Program-made: the position numbers and the translations under genes
DNA from: Alloalcanivorax xenomutans
GTDB taxonomy: Bacteria; Pseudomonadota; Gammaproteobacteria; Pseudomonadales; Alcanivoracaceae
Assembly: GCF_900217905.1 (NCBI RefSeq)
Contig: NZ_OBMO01000009.1
Span: 62,001 to 126,000, forward strand
DNA length: 64,000 nucleotides
Direction of reading: 5' to 3'
Shown here: piece by piece, positions 1-8,993 of the stretch
How the letters are laid out: each line of letters begins with the position of its first letter
Position numbering within the stretch: position 1 is the stretch's first letter
Notes under the pieces: model-generated
Told to the model about the DNA's origin: nothing
What the model saw: the letters and a program-made list of their open reading frames with translations, nothing else
The model's database searches: none

Positions 1-1
1 G

Positions 2-2152
2 GTGATGTCGGACGCCACCGGTTACCTGTTTCCCAATCCCAACTCCGATTCCCCCGACGCCGCCAAGAACGTGCGTCTGTTCATGGATCTCGCCGCCAAC
101 ACCAAGGATGCCCGTGCCAACGGCGCCTTCACGCAGAACCTGATGCACGTGGAGTTGGTGGGCAAGGCGATCGTCGAGGACGGCAAACTGGTCACCGACG
201 CGCTCACCGTGGTGGAGCCAAGGGTGTTGGGCGTGGAAAACAGTCACGGCGTGCTGAGCTTCCATATGGAGTCCTATCGCGACCAGGAAAACGCGCCGCC
301 GCAGCCAGCGGATACGGTGCCGCCCACCTTGCTGGTGATGGACGACAATGGTGAGCAGCGGCTGTCCTGGACGCCGGGAGACGTGGCCGACCGTGCCGTG
401 CCCGGTGAACCGATCACCCTGCTGTTTAGCGAGGCGCTGGACCCGCTCAGCGTTCGACCCGGCGAGACCGTCCGGTTGACCAAGGGCGGTGCGGCGGAGT
501 CGTTCTCCTGGAGCCTGGACGGCAACGCCCTGGTGATCCAGCCGGCATCGCCGCTGGCTTTCGGCGTTCCCTATGAAATCAGTGTCACCAACGGCCTGAC
601 CGATTTGGCCGGCAATGGGCTGCAGGTGCTGGATCCGCTGACCGGCCTCAACACCATTGGATTCACCATGCCGGAATACGTGGTGGAGCAGGACGGCGAG
701 GATGTGCGCCGCGCTCCGTTCGCCATGGTGGTCTATCCGGGCTTCCCCTGCGCCAGCAGCCCCGCCACGGCATCCGATATCGCCGCCGGTGTGCAGGGCG
801 TGTGCCTGTCATCGAGTTCCGAAGCCGAGCAGGTGGAAGTGGACGAGCTGCCGATCGTCGGCATGCCGTCGAACCGGCCGATCCGGGTACGGTTTTCCCA
901 GAACATGGACGCCGACAGCCTGACTTTGGGCACCGCCTGCGGTCAGGGCGCTTTCCGTGTCGAGCGGCTCGGCGAGGATGGCACCTGCCAGAGCGTGGTG
1001 GACGGCGAACTGCGGGTGGAGACTCGCGCTCTGACCTTCGTACCGGAATTGCCCTGGGAAGAGGGCGCCTTGTACCGCTATACCCTGGCTTCGCAAAGCG
1101 CCGGCTGTAGCGGTGAGGTGATCTGTTCCAGCGACGGGCTGCCTCTGCAGACCGCCCTGCTGGAAGGCAGTGATGCCAAGGCCGGCGGTCCCAACATGGA
1201 CATTCTGTTCCGCGGCGCCGGCGCCGTGACCACGGTGTTCCAGGAATTGAGCAACCTGCCGAGTGTCGACGCCAACAGTAACTTTGCCGTTGACGAAGGC
1301 GAACCGAGGGTGCCGGCGGGTACTCCGAATCCGGCGACGCCGGCCAACGCCACGCTGATCCGCCCCAACGGCGATGGCGGCGGCGGCTTGGTCAGCACCG
1401 CCAACACCGGTTGCGGATTCGAGGGCACGCCGCCCTATACCGAGGAAAATCAGATCGATTGCGACAGCGAGCGGATTCTGTACCTCACCGGTGACCTGAA
1501 CACGGAGATCCTCAATTACGATGCCGAGGCGGGCGGTGTCCCGGTGGTGATTTATCCGACCACCGTGGCGCTGAGCAACCTGGATGCCACCGCGGTGATC
1601 GGGTTGGATCTGGACACCTCCGACGGTGACAACTCGCTGACGGACCTGCCGATTATCGGCGGCCTGCTTGGCGGGCTGGTGCAAACGCTCGGGGATGTCC
1701 TCGATATCCTGGGGCTGGAAGAGGCCGTGCTCGGTCAGGTGGGTAACCTGGGGCTGGTGCCGATCGAGACCCACACCGGCCCGAACATCATGCGGGTGCG
1801 CTACAATGAGGATGCCGACGGCAATCGCACCACGCCGCCAGTGGGGCACATCATCGCTACCCCGGACGGGCCGGTGTTCCGGATCACCTTTGATCTGCTG
1901 TTCGACGCGCCGGAGCTGAGTCTGCCGCTGGGTCTGCAGCACAACGTGAAAAGCCTGCCGATCGATAACGTGCAATTGGAGGGGCCACTGGACTTCCTGC
2001 CCGATGGCCGGCTGTTCATCGGACTGGAAAATCTGGAACCGCTGAACGTGGACCTGGAAATCACCCTGGCCGGTTTGCCCGGCGGCCAGGTGAATCTGAC
2101 CATTCCCACCCGCGGCATCAATCTGAGCTACCAGAGCGGCTCGATCAAATAG
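2..2152 (+). CDS. Ig-like domain surface protein, 5'-truncated by the window edge
   Basis: The reading frame is open to the left edge, so the signal peptide and an estimated 370 residues are missing; this estimate comes from alignment by eye to the paralogue at 14843-17980. Shared blocks include RANGAF, VEPRVLGVEN and GVLSFHMESY, followed by Big_5/SbsA-type Ig-like modules of the kind seen in secreted or surface-anchored proteins. The C-terminal part carries a hydrophobic stretch near LPIIGGLLGGLVQTLGDVL and ends with a strand-rich domain. By analogy with the paralogue it is probably an outer-membrane-associated lipoprotein, and its partner gene may lie just outside the window. A strong hairpin follows the stop. 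The molecular function is unknown. Confidence 0.75.
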   Translation: MMSDATGYLFPNPNSDSPDAAKNVRLFMDLAANTKDARANGAFTQNLMHVELVGKAIVEDGKLVTDALTVVEPRVLGVENSHGVLSFHMESYRDQENAPPQPADTVPPTLLVMDDNGEQRLSWTPGDVADRAVPGEPITLLFSEALDPLSVRPGETVRLTKGGAAESFSWSLDGNALVIQPASPLAFGVPYEISVTNGLTDLAGNGLQVLDPLTGLNTIGFTMPEYVVEQDGEDVRRAPFAMVVYPGFPCASSPATASDIAAGVQGVCLSSSSEAEQVEVDELPIVGMPSNRPIRVRFSQNMDADSLTLGTACGQGAFRVERLGEDGTCQSVVDGELRVETRALTFVPELPWEEGALYRYTLASQSAGCSGEVICSSDGLPLQTALLEGSDAKAGGPNMDILFRGAGAVTTVFQELSNLPSVDANSNFAVDEGEPRVPAGTPNPATPANATLIRPNGDGGGGLVSTANTGCGFEGTPPYTEENQIDCDSERILYLTGDLNTEILNYDAEAGGVPVVIYPTTVALSNLDATAVIGLDLDTSDGDNSLTDLPIIGGLLGGLVQTLGDVLDILGLEEAVLGQVGNLGLVPIETHTGPNIMRVRYNEDADGNRTTPPVGHIIATPDGPVFRITFDLLFDAPELSLPLGLQHNVKSLPIDNVQLEGPLDFLPDGRLFIGLENLEPLNVDLEITLAGLPGGQVNLTIPTRGINLSYQSGSIK

Positions 2153-2168
2153 GTCAGTGAAGACGAGA

Positions 2169-2199
2169 AGGTTCGCGGCGCAAGGCCGCGAACCTCTTT
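2169..2199 (+). terminator. Probable rho-independent terminator
   Basis: An 11-bp perfect GC-rich stem (2169-2179 with 2185-2195) closes a 5-nt loop and is followed by CTTT. It lies 17 bases after the stop of the Ig-like gene and before ilvA, so it separates the two transcripts. The T tract is short. Confidence 0.65.
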
Positions 2200-2282
2200 G
2201 CCGGTGGACGACTTCCCCGCTCAAACCGTAAACTAGCCCCTTTCCGCCGTCCGGCGGTCTCGCGCTGATTTTCGGAACCTCC

Positions 2283-3800
2283 ATGCTTGAAAAGTACGTC
2301 AAACGGATCCTGCAATCCCGCGTCTATGACGTGGCCCATGAGACACCCATCCACGCCGCGCCGCTGATTTCCCGGCGAATTGGCAACCGGGTGCTGCTCA
2401 AGCGCGAGGATCTGCAACCGGTATTCTCGTTCAAGCTGCGCGGCGCCTATAACAAAGTGGCCCAGCTCTCCGAAGCCCAGCGCGAACGGGGCGTGATCTG
2501 TGCCTCCGCCGGTAACCACGCTCAGGGGCTGGCGCTGGCGGCCACTTCCATGAACGTGCGCTCGGTGATCGTGATGCCGCGCACCACGCCGGACATCAAG
2601 GTCAAATCCGTGCGTCAGCTCGGCGGCAAGGCGGTGCTGGTGGGCGATAGCTTCGACGAGGCGCTGGCCCATGCCCGCAAGCTGGAAGAGAAGGAAGGCC
2701 TGACCTTCGTCCATCCCTACGATGACCCGGACGTGATCGCCGGCCAGGGCACCGTGGGCATGGAAATACTGCGCCAGCAAAGCCGGGACCTGGACGCCAT
2801 CTTTATCCCGGTGGGCGGCGGCGGCCTGGCCGCGGGTATCGCCGCCTACGTCAAATACGTGCGCCCGGACGTGAAGATCATCGCCGTGGAGCCGGAAGAC
2901 GCCGCTTGTCTGAAGGCCGCCCTGGAACGCAAACGGCGGGTAACGCTGCCTGAAGTGGGCTTGTTCGCCGACGGCGTGGCGGTGAAGCAGATCGGCAAGG
3001 AAACCTTCCGGGTGTTGAAGGACACGGTGGATGAGGTGATCACCGCCACCACCGACGAGATCTGCGCGGCCATCAAGGACACCTTCGAGGATACCCGTAC
3101 CGTGTGCGAGCCCGCCGGCGCCCTGGCCCTGGCGGGTCTGAAAAAGTGGGTGGCGCGCACCAAAGCGGAGAACAAAACGCTGGTGGCGATCCAGAGTGGC
3201 GCCAACGTCAACTTCGATCGCCTGCGCCATATTTCCGAGCGGGCGGAGTTGGGCGAGCAACGCGAGGCGATCCTGGCGGTGACCATTCCCGAGAAGCCGG
3301 GCGCCTACCGTAATTTCCTGCAGGTGGTGGGGCGTCGCGCCATCACCGAGTTCAATTACCGGTACGCCGGGGAACACGAAGCGAATATCTTTGTCGGTAT
3401 TCAGACCAGCTCCGGTGGCGCGGATCTTGCTCCGTTGCTGGAAGAGCTGCGAGCCGCCGGTTATCCGGTGGTGGACATGACCGGCAACGAGATGGCCAAG
3501 CTGCACATCCGCCATATGGTGGGTGGGCACACCTCGCGCCAGGACCTGGACGAAATGCTGTTCCGGGTGGAATTTCCCGAGCGCCCCGGGGCGCTGCTGA
3601 AGTTCCTCATGTCGCTAGGCCACAAGTGGAATATCAGCTTGTTCCACTATAGAAACCACGGCGCCGCCTATGGACGGGTGCTGGTGGGCTTCCAGGTGCC
3701 CTTCGGAGAAAGGGGCAACCTGCGCAAGGACCTCAAGAAAGTCCCCTATCCGATGGTGGAAGAGAGTGACAATCCAGCGTACCGGCTGTTTTTGAACTAG
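2283..3800 (+). CDS. ilvA: Threonine ammonia-lyase, biosynthetic
   Basis: PLP enzyme that deaminates threonine to 2-oxobutanoate, the first step of isoleucine synthesis. The PLP lysine lies in SFKLRGAYNK (Lys51), the substrate loop is SAGNHAQG (75-82), and the phosphate-binding glycine loop is PVGGGGLAAG (about 176-185). The 505 residues match the long biosynthetic form, with two C-terminal ACT-like regulatory domains (about 325-400 and 418-490) that bind isoleucine and valine in the family. The gene is monocistronic here, and no leader peptide or attenuator is evident in the short upstream gap. Confidence 0.96.
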   Translation: MLEKYVKRILQSRVYDVAHETPIHAAPLISRRIGNRVLLKREDLQPVFSFKLRGAYNKVAQLSEAQRERGVICASAGNHAQGLALAATSMNVRSVIVMPRTTPDIKVKSVRQLGGKAVLVGDSFDEALAHARKLEEKEGLTFVHPYDDPDVIAGQGTVGMEILRQQSRDLDAIFIPVGGGGLAAGIAAYVKYVRPDVKIIAVEPEDAACLKAALERKRRVTLPEVGLFADGVAVKQIGKETFRVLKDTVDEVITATTDEICAAIKDTFEDTRTVCEPAGALALAGLKKWVARTKAENKTLVAIQSGANVNFDRLRHISERAELGEQREAILAVTIPEKPGAYRNFLQVVGRRAITEFNYRYAGEHEANIFVGIQTSSGGADLAPLLEELRAAGYPVVDMTGNEMAKLHIRHMVGGHTSRQDLDEMLFRVEFPERPGALLKFLMSLGHKWNISLFHYRNHGAAYGRVLVGFQVPFGERGNLRKDLKKVPYPMVEESDNPAYRLFLN

Positions 3801-4036
3801 TCCGGACGTGAGCGATCACACACCTCGTAAACCACGGATCACGCCAGGTGAAAGTTGAGCGGTACTTTTGTTAAGAAAGGTGAGCAGATTGATGTAACCG
3901 CTTGACTTTTAAGAGGCAAGTGATCATTTTTCGATCCAGTTCTCGTTTTGTTACATAAATTTTGCATTAGTATTCCATGCTTCGGCATGGACAGCCTTTT
4001 GAGAGTGATGACTTTTTCTTGGGGATTGAAAACACA
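3801..4036. other. AT-rich intergenic region upstream of a small membrane protein gene
   Basis: This stretch is more AT-rich than its neighbours. It contains TTGACT at about 3902, with CATTTT 17 bases further on, as a weak sigma-70-like pair. No gene, RNA or clear terminator for ilvA is visible. Confidence 0.3.
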
Positions 4037-4189
4037 ATGAAGAAAAGACCAGATGCACTGGTTGTCCTGGCGATCATTTTTGCCACCGGCGTTTTGGTGA
4101 GCACCCTCACCCACGGCGGCAATCAGCCGGATCTGGAGCGTTATGCCCAGTCCGCCGGCGTCAGCATCAAGGCCGACCAGTCACGCTAA
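4037..4189 (+). CDS. Small single-pass membrane protein, hypothetical
   Basis: A 50-residue protein starting MKKRPDAL, with one hydrophobic helix (VVLAIIFATGVLVSTL, about 8-24) and a polar tail. I chose the ATG at 4037 because the Lys/Arg start and immediate helix look like a membrane insertion signal; a longer in-frame start at 3977 adds an unlikely N-terminus. The gene overlaps the convergent fau gene by 23 bases at the 3' end. No family is recognised. Confidence 0.5.
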   Translation: MKKRPDALVVLAIIFATGVLVSTLTHGGNQPDLERYAQSAGVSIKADQSR

Positions 4190-4787
4190 TCAGTTGCGAG
4201 AATCCGTTACGACCGTCCGTTACGATAAGGTCCAGCGGCTGATCCCAGGGGGCTTCCGGCACCCTGGACAGCCGTTGACACTCAAAAGCGACGCCCACCA
4301 GCCGGGGGCGGCGTGGCCGTCGCGCGAAATTCGCCAAAGTCCGATCATAAAAGCCCCCACCCATGCCCAGGCGATGGCCGCGATCATCGAATCCCACCAA
4401 CGGAATCAACAGAACATCCAGCGCCCAGTCCGCCCGTGCCCGCTCCAGGCGCCGTGGTTCGCCGATGCCGAAACGGTTGGCGCGCAATCGTTTTTCCCGG
4501 CGCCAGAGATGAAAGCGCAGACGGCCGCGATAAACCGGATCCAGCACCGGTAGATACAGGCGGGTGCCCTGGAAGCGGCGTTGCGCCAGCCCCGGCAGCG
4601 GCGATAATTCGCCGTCGGCGACATGGTAGACCGCCACATGGCGAGCCCGCCGCGGTCCCAGTTCCCGCCGCAAATTACGCGCGAACCGCCTCTCCGCCAG
4701 ACGCCGCTCACCCGCACCCAAAGCCCGCCGCCGCGCCCGTAACTGACGGCGCAACTGTTTGCGATCAACTTGCTCGGACGGATTCAT
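4167..4787 (-). CDS. fau: 5-formyltetrahydrofolate cyclo-ligase
   Basis: Converts 5-formyl-THF to 5,10-methenyl-THF at the expense of ATP. The family signature GMGGGFYDR is present at about residues 142-150. The Arg-rich N-terminal helix starting RKQLRRQLRARRRAL and the usual length (206 residues) also fit. It is the classic downstream neighbour of 6S RNA and zapA in gammaproteobacteria (E. coli ygfA), and that order is preserved here on the minus strand. Confidence 0.93.
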   Translation of the reverse strand: MNPSEQVDRKQLRRQLRARRRALGAGERRLAERRFARNLRRELGPRRARHVAVYHVADGELSPLPGLAQRRFQGTRLYLPVLDPVYRGRLRFHLWRREKRLRANRFGIGEPRRLERARADWALDVLLIPLVGFDDRGHRLGMGGGFYDRTLANFARRPRRPRLVGVAFECQRLSRVPEAPWDQPLDLIVTDGRNGFSQLISVTGRP

Positions 4788-4898
4788 GAATTAAAGGAGG
4801 AGCTTTAGAAGGAAGGCCGATCCGAATAGCAGCATGCCTCTCTCACCGGCGCCCCGCTATTCACTGTTCACTATTAACTCTTAACTGTTCTTGAGAAA

Positions 4899-5089
4899 GC
4901 GTGCCCCCCGGGCCGCCGCTGCGGGTGTGGCCCTTGAACCGTCAGGTTCAAGGCGGAAACCGCAGACCGGACCATCAGGCTTTCCGCTCGATGGCGGACA
5001 TGCGCACAGGCCGGTCAATATTGGTTCCCTTTTGGTACAACATCGGCTCAGGGACATAACCCGGCTGGCGAACGGACCAGGGGACACTT
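4899..5089 (-). ncRNA. ssrS: 6S RNA
   Basis: On the minus strand this stretch holds the conserved 6S blocks: GTTCGCCAGCCGGG, then CCTGAGCCGAT, then CCTTGAACC paired with GGTTCAAGGG, then GCGGCGG. The ends form the long closing stem (GTGTCCCCTGG with CCGGGGGGCAC). The position between zapA and fau is the one known for E. coli ssrS. Known role: it mimics an open promoter and sequesters sigma-70 RNA polymerase in stationary phase. The ends are estimated from the stem and the upstream promoter. Confidence 0.93.
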
Positions 5090-5095
5090 GAGCGT

Positions 5096-5124
5096 AGTAT
5101 ATCAGGGCGGGGGCAACCGGTCAG
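5096..5124 (-). promoter_or_regulatory. Probable 6S RNA promoter
   Basis: On the minus strand TATACT (5096-5101) lies about 7 bases before the inferred 5' end of 6S RNA. CTGACC, a partial -35 match, lies 17 bases further upstream, inside the 3' end of zapA. Confidence 0.5.
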
Positions 5125-5450
5125 GGCTTGACAGAAGAGCGGTTCTGGGGGGCGAGATCCTCAAGCGCGCGCAGCTCTCCCTCCAGCCGATCGATCAGTG
5201 CCTGCATACGGGCACTGCCGGTCTCATCGGAAGAGGCTTTGGAGCGGGCTTCCAGTAATTCGTGGCTGATATTCAAGGCCGCCATGATGGCGATGCGTTC
5301 CAGGCCAATCACATTGGCCTGCTTGACTTCACGCATCTGAGTGTCGAGATAGCGGGCGGCGCGCAGCAGATTGTCCTGCTCGCCGACCGGGCAGGCCACG
5401 CGGTATTCCTTGCCCAGCAAGTGAATCACCAGCGAACTGCTATCGTTCAT
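5121..5450 (-). CDS. zapA: Cell division protein ZapA
   Basis: FtsZ-bundling protein of the Z ring. At 109 residues it has the usual ZapA form: an N-terminal beta-rich head (SLVIHLLGKEYRVACP) followed by a long dimerising coiled coil from about residue 60. The conserved block LERIAIMAALNISHELL is present. It overlaps the upstream small coiled-coil gene by an ATGA junction, so the two are translationally coupled. 6S RNA and fau follow. Confidence 0.93.
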   Translation of the reverse strand: MNDSSSLVIHLLGKEYRVACPVGEQDNLLRAARYLDTQMREVKQANVIGLERIAIMAALNISHELLEARSKASSDETGSARMQALIDRLEGELRALEDLAPQNRSSVKP

Positions 5451-5662
5451 GAGTCCTCCTGCTCCAGGGATTGCAGGCGCGTTATGATCGCCTCCACCCG
5501 GGCGCGGGCCAAGTCGTTTTTACGGATGAGCTGGGCCCGTTCATCGAGAAGACGGTGTTCCCGCTCACGCAGCAGGCGATTCTCTTCGCGCAAACGGTTG
5601 GACTGACGCAGCAGGGAGTCCACCTGGGCTTCCAGTTGCCGCAGTTGTTGTTCCGTCGTCAT
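5447..5662 (-). CDS. Small coiled-coil protein, TIGR02449/ZapB-like
   Basis: A 71-residue, almost wholly helical protein with heptad repeats (QLEAQVDSLLRQSNRL, then charged EENRLLRERE). Members of this family sit directly upstream of zapA in pseudomonads and relatives and resemble the division protein ZapB. Overlap with zapA by 4 bases supports a joint role at the septum. The assignment to TIGR02449 rests on size, composition and location. Confidence 0.8.
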   Translation of the reverse strand: MTTEQQLRQLEAQVDSLLRQSNRLREENRLLREREHRLLDERAQLIRKNDLARARVEAIITRLQSLEQEDS

Positions 5663-5849
5663 GGCAAATCGGTCGCTGTTCGCCTAAGGTTAAGCCCCCG
5701 TGTCCCACTGCCGCGTACAGCGCGTGTAGACGGAATCGAGAGCCAGCCGCCGGGAATGACGGCTTTTTGTACTATAGGTAGGGCCCTGGAAAGGGTCAAT
5801 GGAATTCAAGACTTAGCGCCTGTTCATAAACCGTAACGTGAAGAACCCC

Positions 5850-6440
5850 ATGTCTGACACCTACGATTTCGAAAGCTGCGCGCGGGCCTTCGCCGGCGCC
5901 GGTGTCGCCCACTCCCCGAGCGAAGTGCAGGGCGTGATCTGCGGACTGTTGGCCACCGGCCACGGCCGCCGCGACGATGAACTGCTGGGTGTGCTCGCCG
6001 CCCATGTGGAGCTGCCTTCCGGCTTTGATAATGACGTCTCGGCCCTGCTGCTGGCCTGTCGCGACCAAGCCTTGTCCGCCTTCGCCGACACCGGACTCGA
6101 CCTCACTTTATTGCTGCCGGAAGATGAAGAAGACCTGGGCCTGAGAGTGGCGGCCCTGGGACAATGGAGCGAAGGCTTCCTGGTGGGCTTCGGCACTGGT
6201 GCCGCCGGTACCAGTGACAGCGCCTTGTCCATGGGCATCCAGGAAGCCCTGTCCGATCTGGCGGCGATCAGCCAGGTAGCGACGCCGGAGGACGATGATC
6301 CGGAAGGCGAGGAGATGTATGAGCAGGTGGCGGAGCATTGCCGCATGGCCGCGCTGATGATCTACACCGAGCTGGTGATGAAGGCGGAACGCAAAGGGCA
6401 GCCCGAACCGAAACCGGAAACCCCGCCCCGGCAGCATTGA
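5850..6440 (+). CDS. ygfB: UPF0149/YecA family protein YgfB
   Basis: A 196-residue, strongly acidic helical protein of the YgfB family, normally found just before pepP and ubiH, as here. Family blocks VAHSPSEVQGVICGLLATG and GFLVGFGTGAAG are visible. I chose the ATG at 5850 over the in-frame GTG at 5838 because it gives the usual MSDTYDFE start. In Pseudomonas, YgfB has been linked to antibiotic tolerance through the AlpA regulator. It is transcribed divergently from the zapA locus. Confidence 0.88.
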   Translation: MSDTYDFESCARAFAGAGVAHSPSEVQGVICGLLATGHGRRDDELLGVLAAHVELPSGFDNDVSALLLACRDQALSAFADTGLDLTLLLPEDEEDLGLRVAALGQWSEGFLVGFGTGAAGTSDSALSMGIQEALSDLAAISQVATPEDDDPEGEEMYEQVAEHCRMAALMIYTELVMKAERKGQPEPKPETPPRQH

Positions 6441-6501
6441 TACCCGGCGGCGACACCGCCAGTTAATGACGTTTTAAAAGGCTCATGAGGAGGCCGCGTT
6501 C

Positions 6502-7824
6502 ATGTCTATTTCCGCGCAGGAATTCCAGCGCCGCCGGCGCGAGCTGATGGAACAGATGGAACCCAACAGCATCGCCATTCTGCCGGCGGCGCCTGAGCGC
6601 ACCCGCAACCGGGATGTGGAACACCCCTATCGCCAGGACAGTGATTTCTGGTATCTGAGCGGCTTCCCGGAACCGGAAGCGGTGATGGTGCTGTTGCCGG
6701 GGCGCGAGCATGGCGAATTCGTTCTGTTCTGCCGCGAGCGGGACCGCGCCATGGAAATCTGGAACGGCTATCGCGCCGGCCCGGAAGGGGCGGTGGCCAA
6801 TTACCAGGCCGACGACGCCTTCCCGATCAACGACATCGACGACATCCTGCCGGGCCTGATCGAAGGCCGTAACCGGGTCTATTACGACATTGGCCGCGAC
6901 GACGATTTTGACCGGCAATTGATGAGCTGGGTCAACGCTATCCGTGAGCGTGTGCGCACCGGCGCGCAGCCGCCGGGGGAGTTCGTCGCGCTGTCTCATT
7001 TGTTGCATGACATGCGTCTGTTCAAGAGCAAGGAAGAGCAGGCCGTGATGCGCCGCGCCGCTTCCATTTCCGCCGGCGCCCATGTGCGCGCCATGCAGTC
7101 GGTGCGGCCGGGGATGCATGAGTACCAGCTGGAAGCGGAATATCTGCACGAATTCATGCGCCACGGCGCCCGCAGCCCGGCCTACCCGAGTATCGTCGGC
7201 GGCGGCGCCAACGGCTGTATTCTTCATTACGTGGAAAACAGCGACCAACTGAAAGAGGGCGATCTGGTCTTGGTGGACGCCGGCTGTGAGCTGGACTGTT
7301 ACGCCTCCGATATCACCCGCACCTTCCCGGTGAGCGGTACTTTCTCCGCCGAGCAGCGGGCGCTTTACGAGGTGGTGTTGAAAGCTCAACTGGCGGCCAT
7401 CGACGTCACCCACCCGGACCACCACTGGAATTATCCCCACGAGGAAGCCGTGCGGGTGCTCACCGAAGGGTTGCTGGAACTCGGCCTGCTGAAAGGGGAT
7501 CCGGCGGAACTGGTGGAAACCGAAGCCTATCGCCGCTTCTACATGCACCGCACCGGCCACTGGCTCGGCCTTGATGTGCATGATGTCGGCGATTACCGCA
7601 TCGGCGGCGCCTGGCGGCAACTGGAACCGGGCATGGTGCTCACGGTGGAGCCGGGGCTTTATGTGGCGCCGGATGACGACACCGTGGAGGCGCGCTGGCG
7701 CGGCATTGGCATCCGCATCGAGGACGATGTCCTGGTGACCGCGGACGGCTGCGAAGTGCTGACCCACGAGGTGCCGAAGGCCGTCGAGGACATCGAGGCT
7801 TTGATGCGAGAGGCACGGGCATGA
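6502..7824 (+). CDS. pepP: Xaa-Pro aminopeptidase
   Basis: Dimanganese pita-bread peptidase that removes an N-terminal residue preceding proline. Metal ligands are visible as Asp259 (LVDAGCE), Asp270 (SDITRTF), His353 (HRTGHWLG), and the glutamates of TVEPGLY and GIRIEDDVL. The length (440 residues) matches E. coli PepP. A good ribosome site, GAGGAGG, lies 8 bases before the ATG. The stop overlaps the ubiH start by ATGA, placing the gene in a ubiquinone-linked operon as in many gammaproteobacteria. Confidence 0.96.
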   Translation: MSISAQEFQRRRRELMEQMEPNSIAILPAAPERTRNRDVEHPYRQDSDFWYLSGFPEPEAVMVLLPGREHGEFVLFCRERDRAMEIWNGYRAGPEGAVANYQADDAFPINDIDDILPGLIEGRNRVYYDIGRDDDFDRQLMSWVNAIRERVRTGAQPPGEFVALSHLLHDMRLFKSKEEQAVMRRAASISAGAHVRAMQSVRPGMHEYQLEAEYLHEFMRHGARSPAYPSIVGGGANGCILHYVENSDQLKEGDLVLVDAGCELDCYASDITRTFPVSGTFSAEQRALYEVVLKAQLAAIDVTHPDHHWNYPHEEAVRVLTEGLLELGLLKGDPAELVETEAYRRFYMHRTGHWLGLDVHDVGDYRIGGAWRQLEPGMVLTVEPGLYVAPDDDTVEARWRGIGIRIEDDVLVTADGCEVLTHEVPKAVEDIEALMREARA

Positions 7825-8993
7825 CCCCGGACGGGCCGCTGATCGTCGGCGGCGGCATGGCCGGCGCCTTGCTGGCATTGCTGCTGCGCCATCACGGCTG
7901 CCCTTCGGTGACGCTGGTGGAAAGCCATCCGCTGCCCACCGAGGCGCCACCGGAAACGCCCAGTTTCGACGCCCGCAGTACCGCGCTGTCCGCCGGCAGC
8001 CTGCGGGTGCTGGAACAACTGGGGTTGCTGGCGCCCTTGCTGCAGCGGGCGGCCTCCATCAACGAGGTTCATGTGTCCCGCCAGGGGCGTCTTGGCCTGA
8101 CCCGCATGCTCGCCGAAGAACATCGCCTGCCGCGCCTGGGCGCGGTGGTGGAGAACCGCTGGCTGGGCTATTTGCTGGTGAACGCGCTGTACCGGGATGA
8201 CGCCATCGAAGTACGGGCGCCGGATGGTGTCGAGGCCGCCTGCCGGGTGTCCGACGGCTATATCGCCAAGTTCAACGACGGCGGCGAGCGTCACACGCCC
8301 TTGCTGATCGCCGCCGACGGTGCCAACTCGCGCACCCGGGACTGGCTCGGCATCACGGCACGGCAACAGGACATTGGCCATGACGCGCTGATCGCCAACG
8401 TGGCGGTGGCGGAGCCGCATAAGGGCAGGGCCTTCGAACGTTTTCTCGATGACGGACCCATGGCGTTGCTGCCGTTGCCGGATCAACGCATGGCGCTGGT
8501 GTGGACCGGCCCCCGTGATCAAGTGGACGCCTGGATGGCCATGGACGACGAACAGGCTCTGGGCGCCCTGCATCAACGCATGGGCGCGGCACCGCCGGCG
8601 CTGACCGCCATCGGCGAGCGTCACCGTTATCCGCTGGTGCTCACCGAGGCCTGTGCCCAGGCGGTGCCGTTCGGCGCCGTGGTGGGCAATGCCGCCCATA
8701 CTTTGCATCCGGTGGCGGGCCAGGGCTTCAATCTGAGCGTGCGCGACCTGGCGGCGCTGGCCGAAGCGGTGGGCGGCGCCGCGCAGCCGGGCGAACTGGC
8801 GCGCTTGTCGCAATGGCAGCAAGCGCGGCGTGCCGATCAGGCCTGGGTCACCCAGGCCTCGCGCCAATTGCCGGAATGGTTCCGGGTGCGCCACCCGCTG
8901 TTCGCCCACAGCCGCCAACTGGGTCTGCTGGCCCTGGATCTGCTGCCCGGCCCGCGCCGGGATTTCGCCCGCCGTGCCATGGGACTGCAATGA
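7821..8993 (+). CDS. ubiH: 2-octaprenyl-6-methoxyphenyl hydroxylase UbiH
   Basis: FAD-dependent monooxygenase of ubiquinone synthesis. It has the N-terminal dinucleotide fold (VGGGMAGALLALLL), the mid-protein DGANSRTRDWLG motif, and the C-terminal FAD motif in the form GNAAHTLHPVAGQGFNL. The GN variant in place of GD is typical of UbiH and separates it from the next gene. Length is 390 residues. It is coupled by 4-base overlaps to both pepP and ubiI. Confidence 0.93.
   Translation: MTPDGPLIVGGGMAGALLALLLRHHGCPSVTLVESHPLPTEAPPETPSFDARSTALSAGSLRVLEQLGLLAPLLQRAASINEVHVSRQGRLGLTRMLAEEHRLPRLGAVVENRWLGYLLVNALYRDDAIEVRAPDGVEAACRVSDGYIAKFNDGGERHTPLLIAADGANSRTRDWLGITARQQDIGHDALIANVAVAEPHKGRAFERFLDDGPMALLPLPDQRMALVWTGPRDQVDAWMAMDDEQALGALHQRMGAAPPALTAIGERHRYPLVLTEACAQAVPFGAVVGNAAHTLHPVAGQGFNLSVRDLAALAEAVGGAAQPGELARLSQWQQARRADQAWVTQASRQLPEWFRVRHPLFAHSRQLGLLALDLLPGPRRDFARRAMGLQ

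Noticed and set aside
809-2302. Long open frame on the minus strand (about 500 codons)
   Set aside because: Antisense to the Ig-like gene; His/Gln/Gly-rich composition is a by-product of high-GC codon usage, with no domain.
2154-3530. Long open frame on the minus strand across ilvA
   Set aside because: Antisense shadow of a clear threonine deaminase with intact catalytic motifs.
4790-4815. AGGAGG on the + strand at about 4796
   Set aside because: No start codon or frame follows; the fau gene runs on the other strand.
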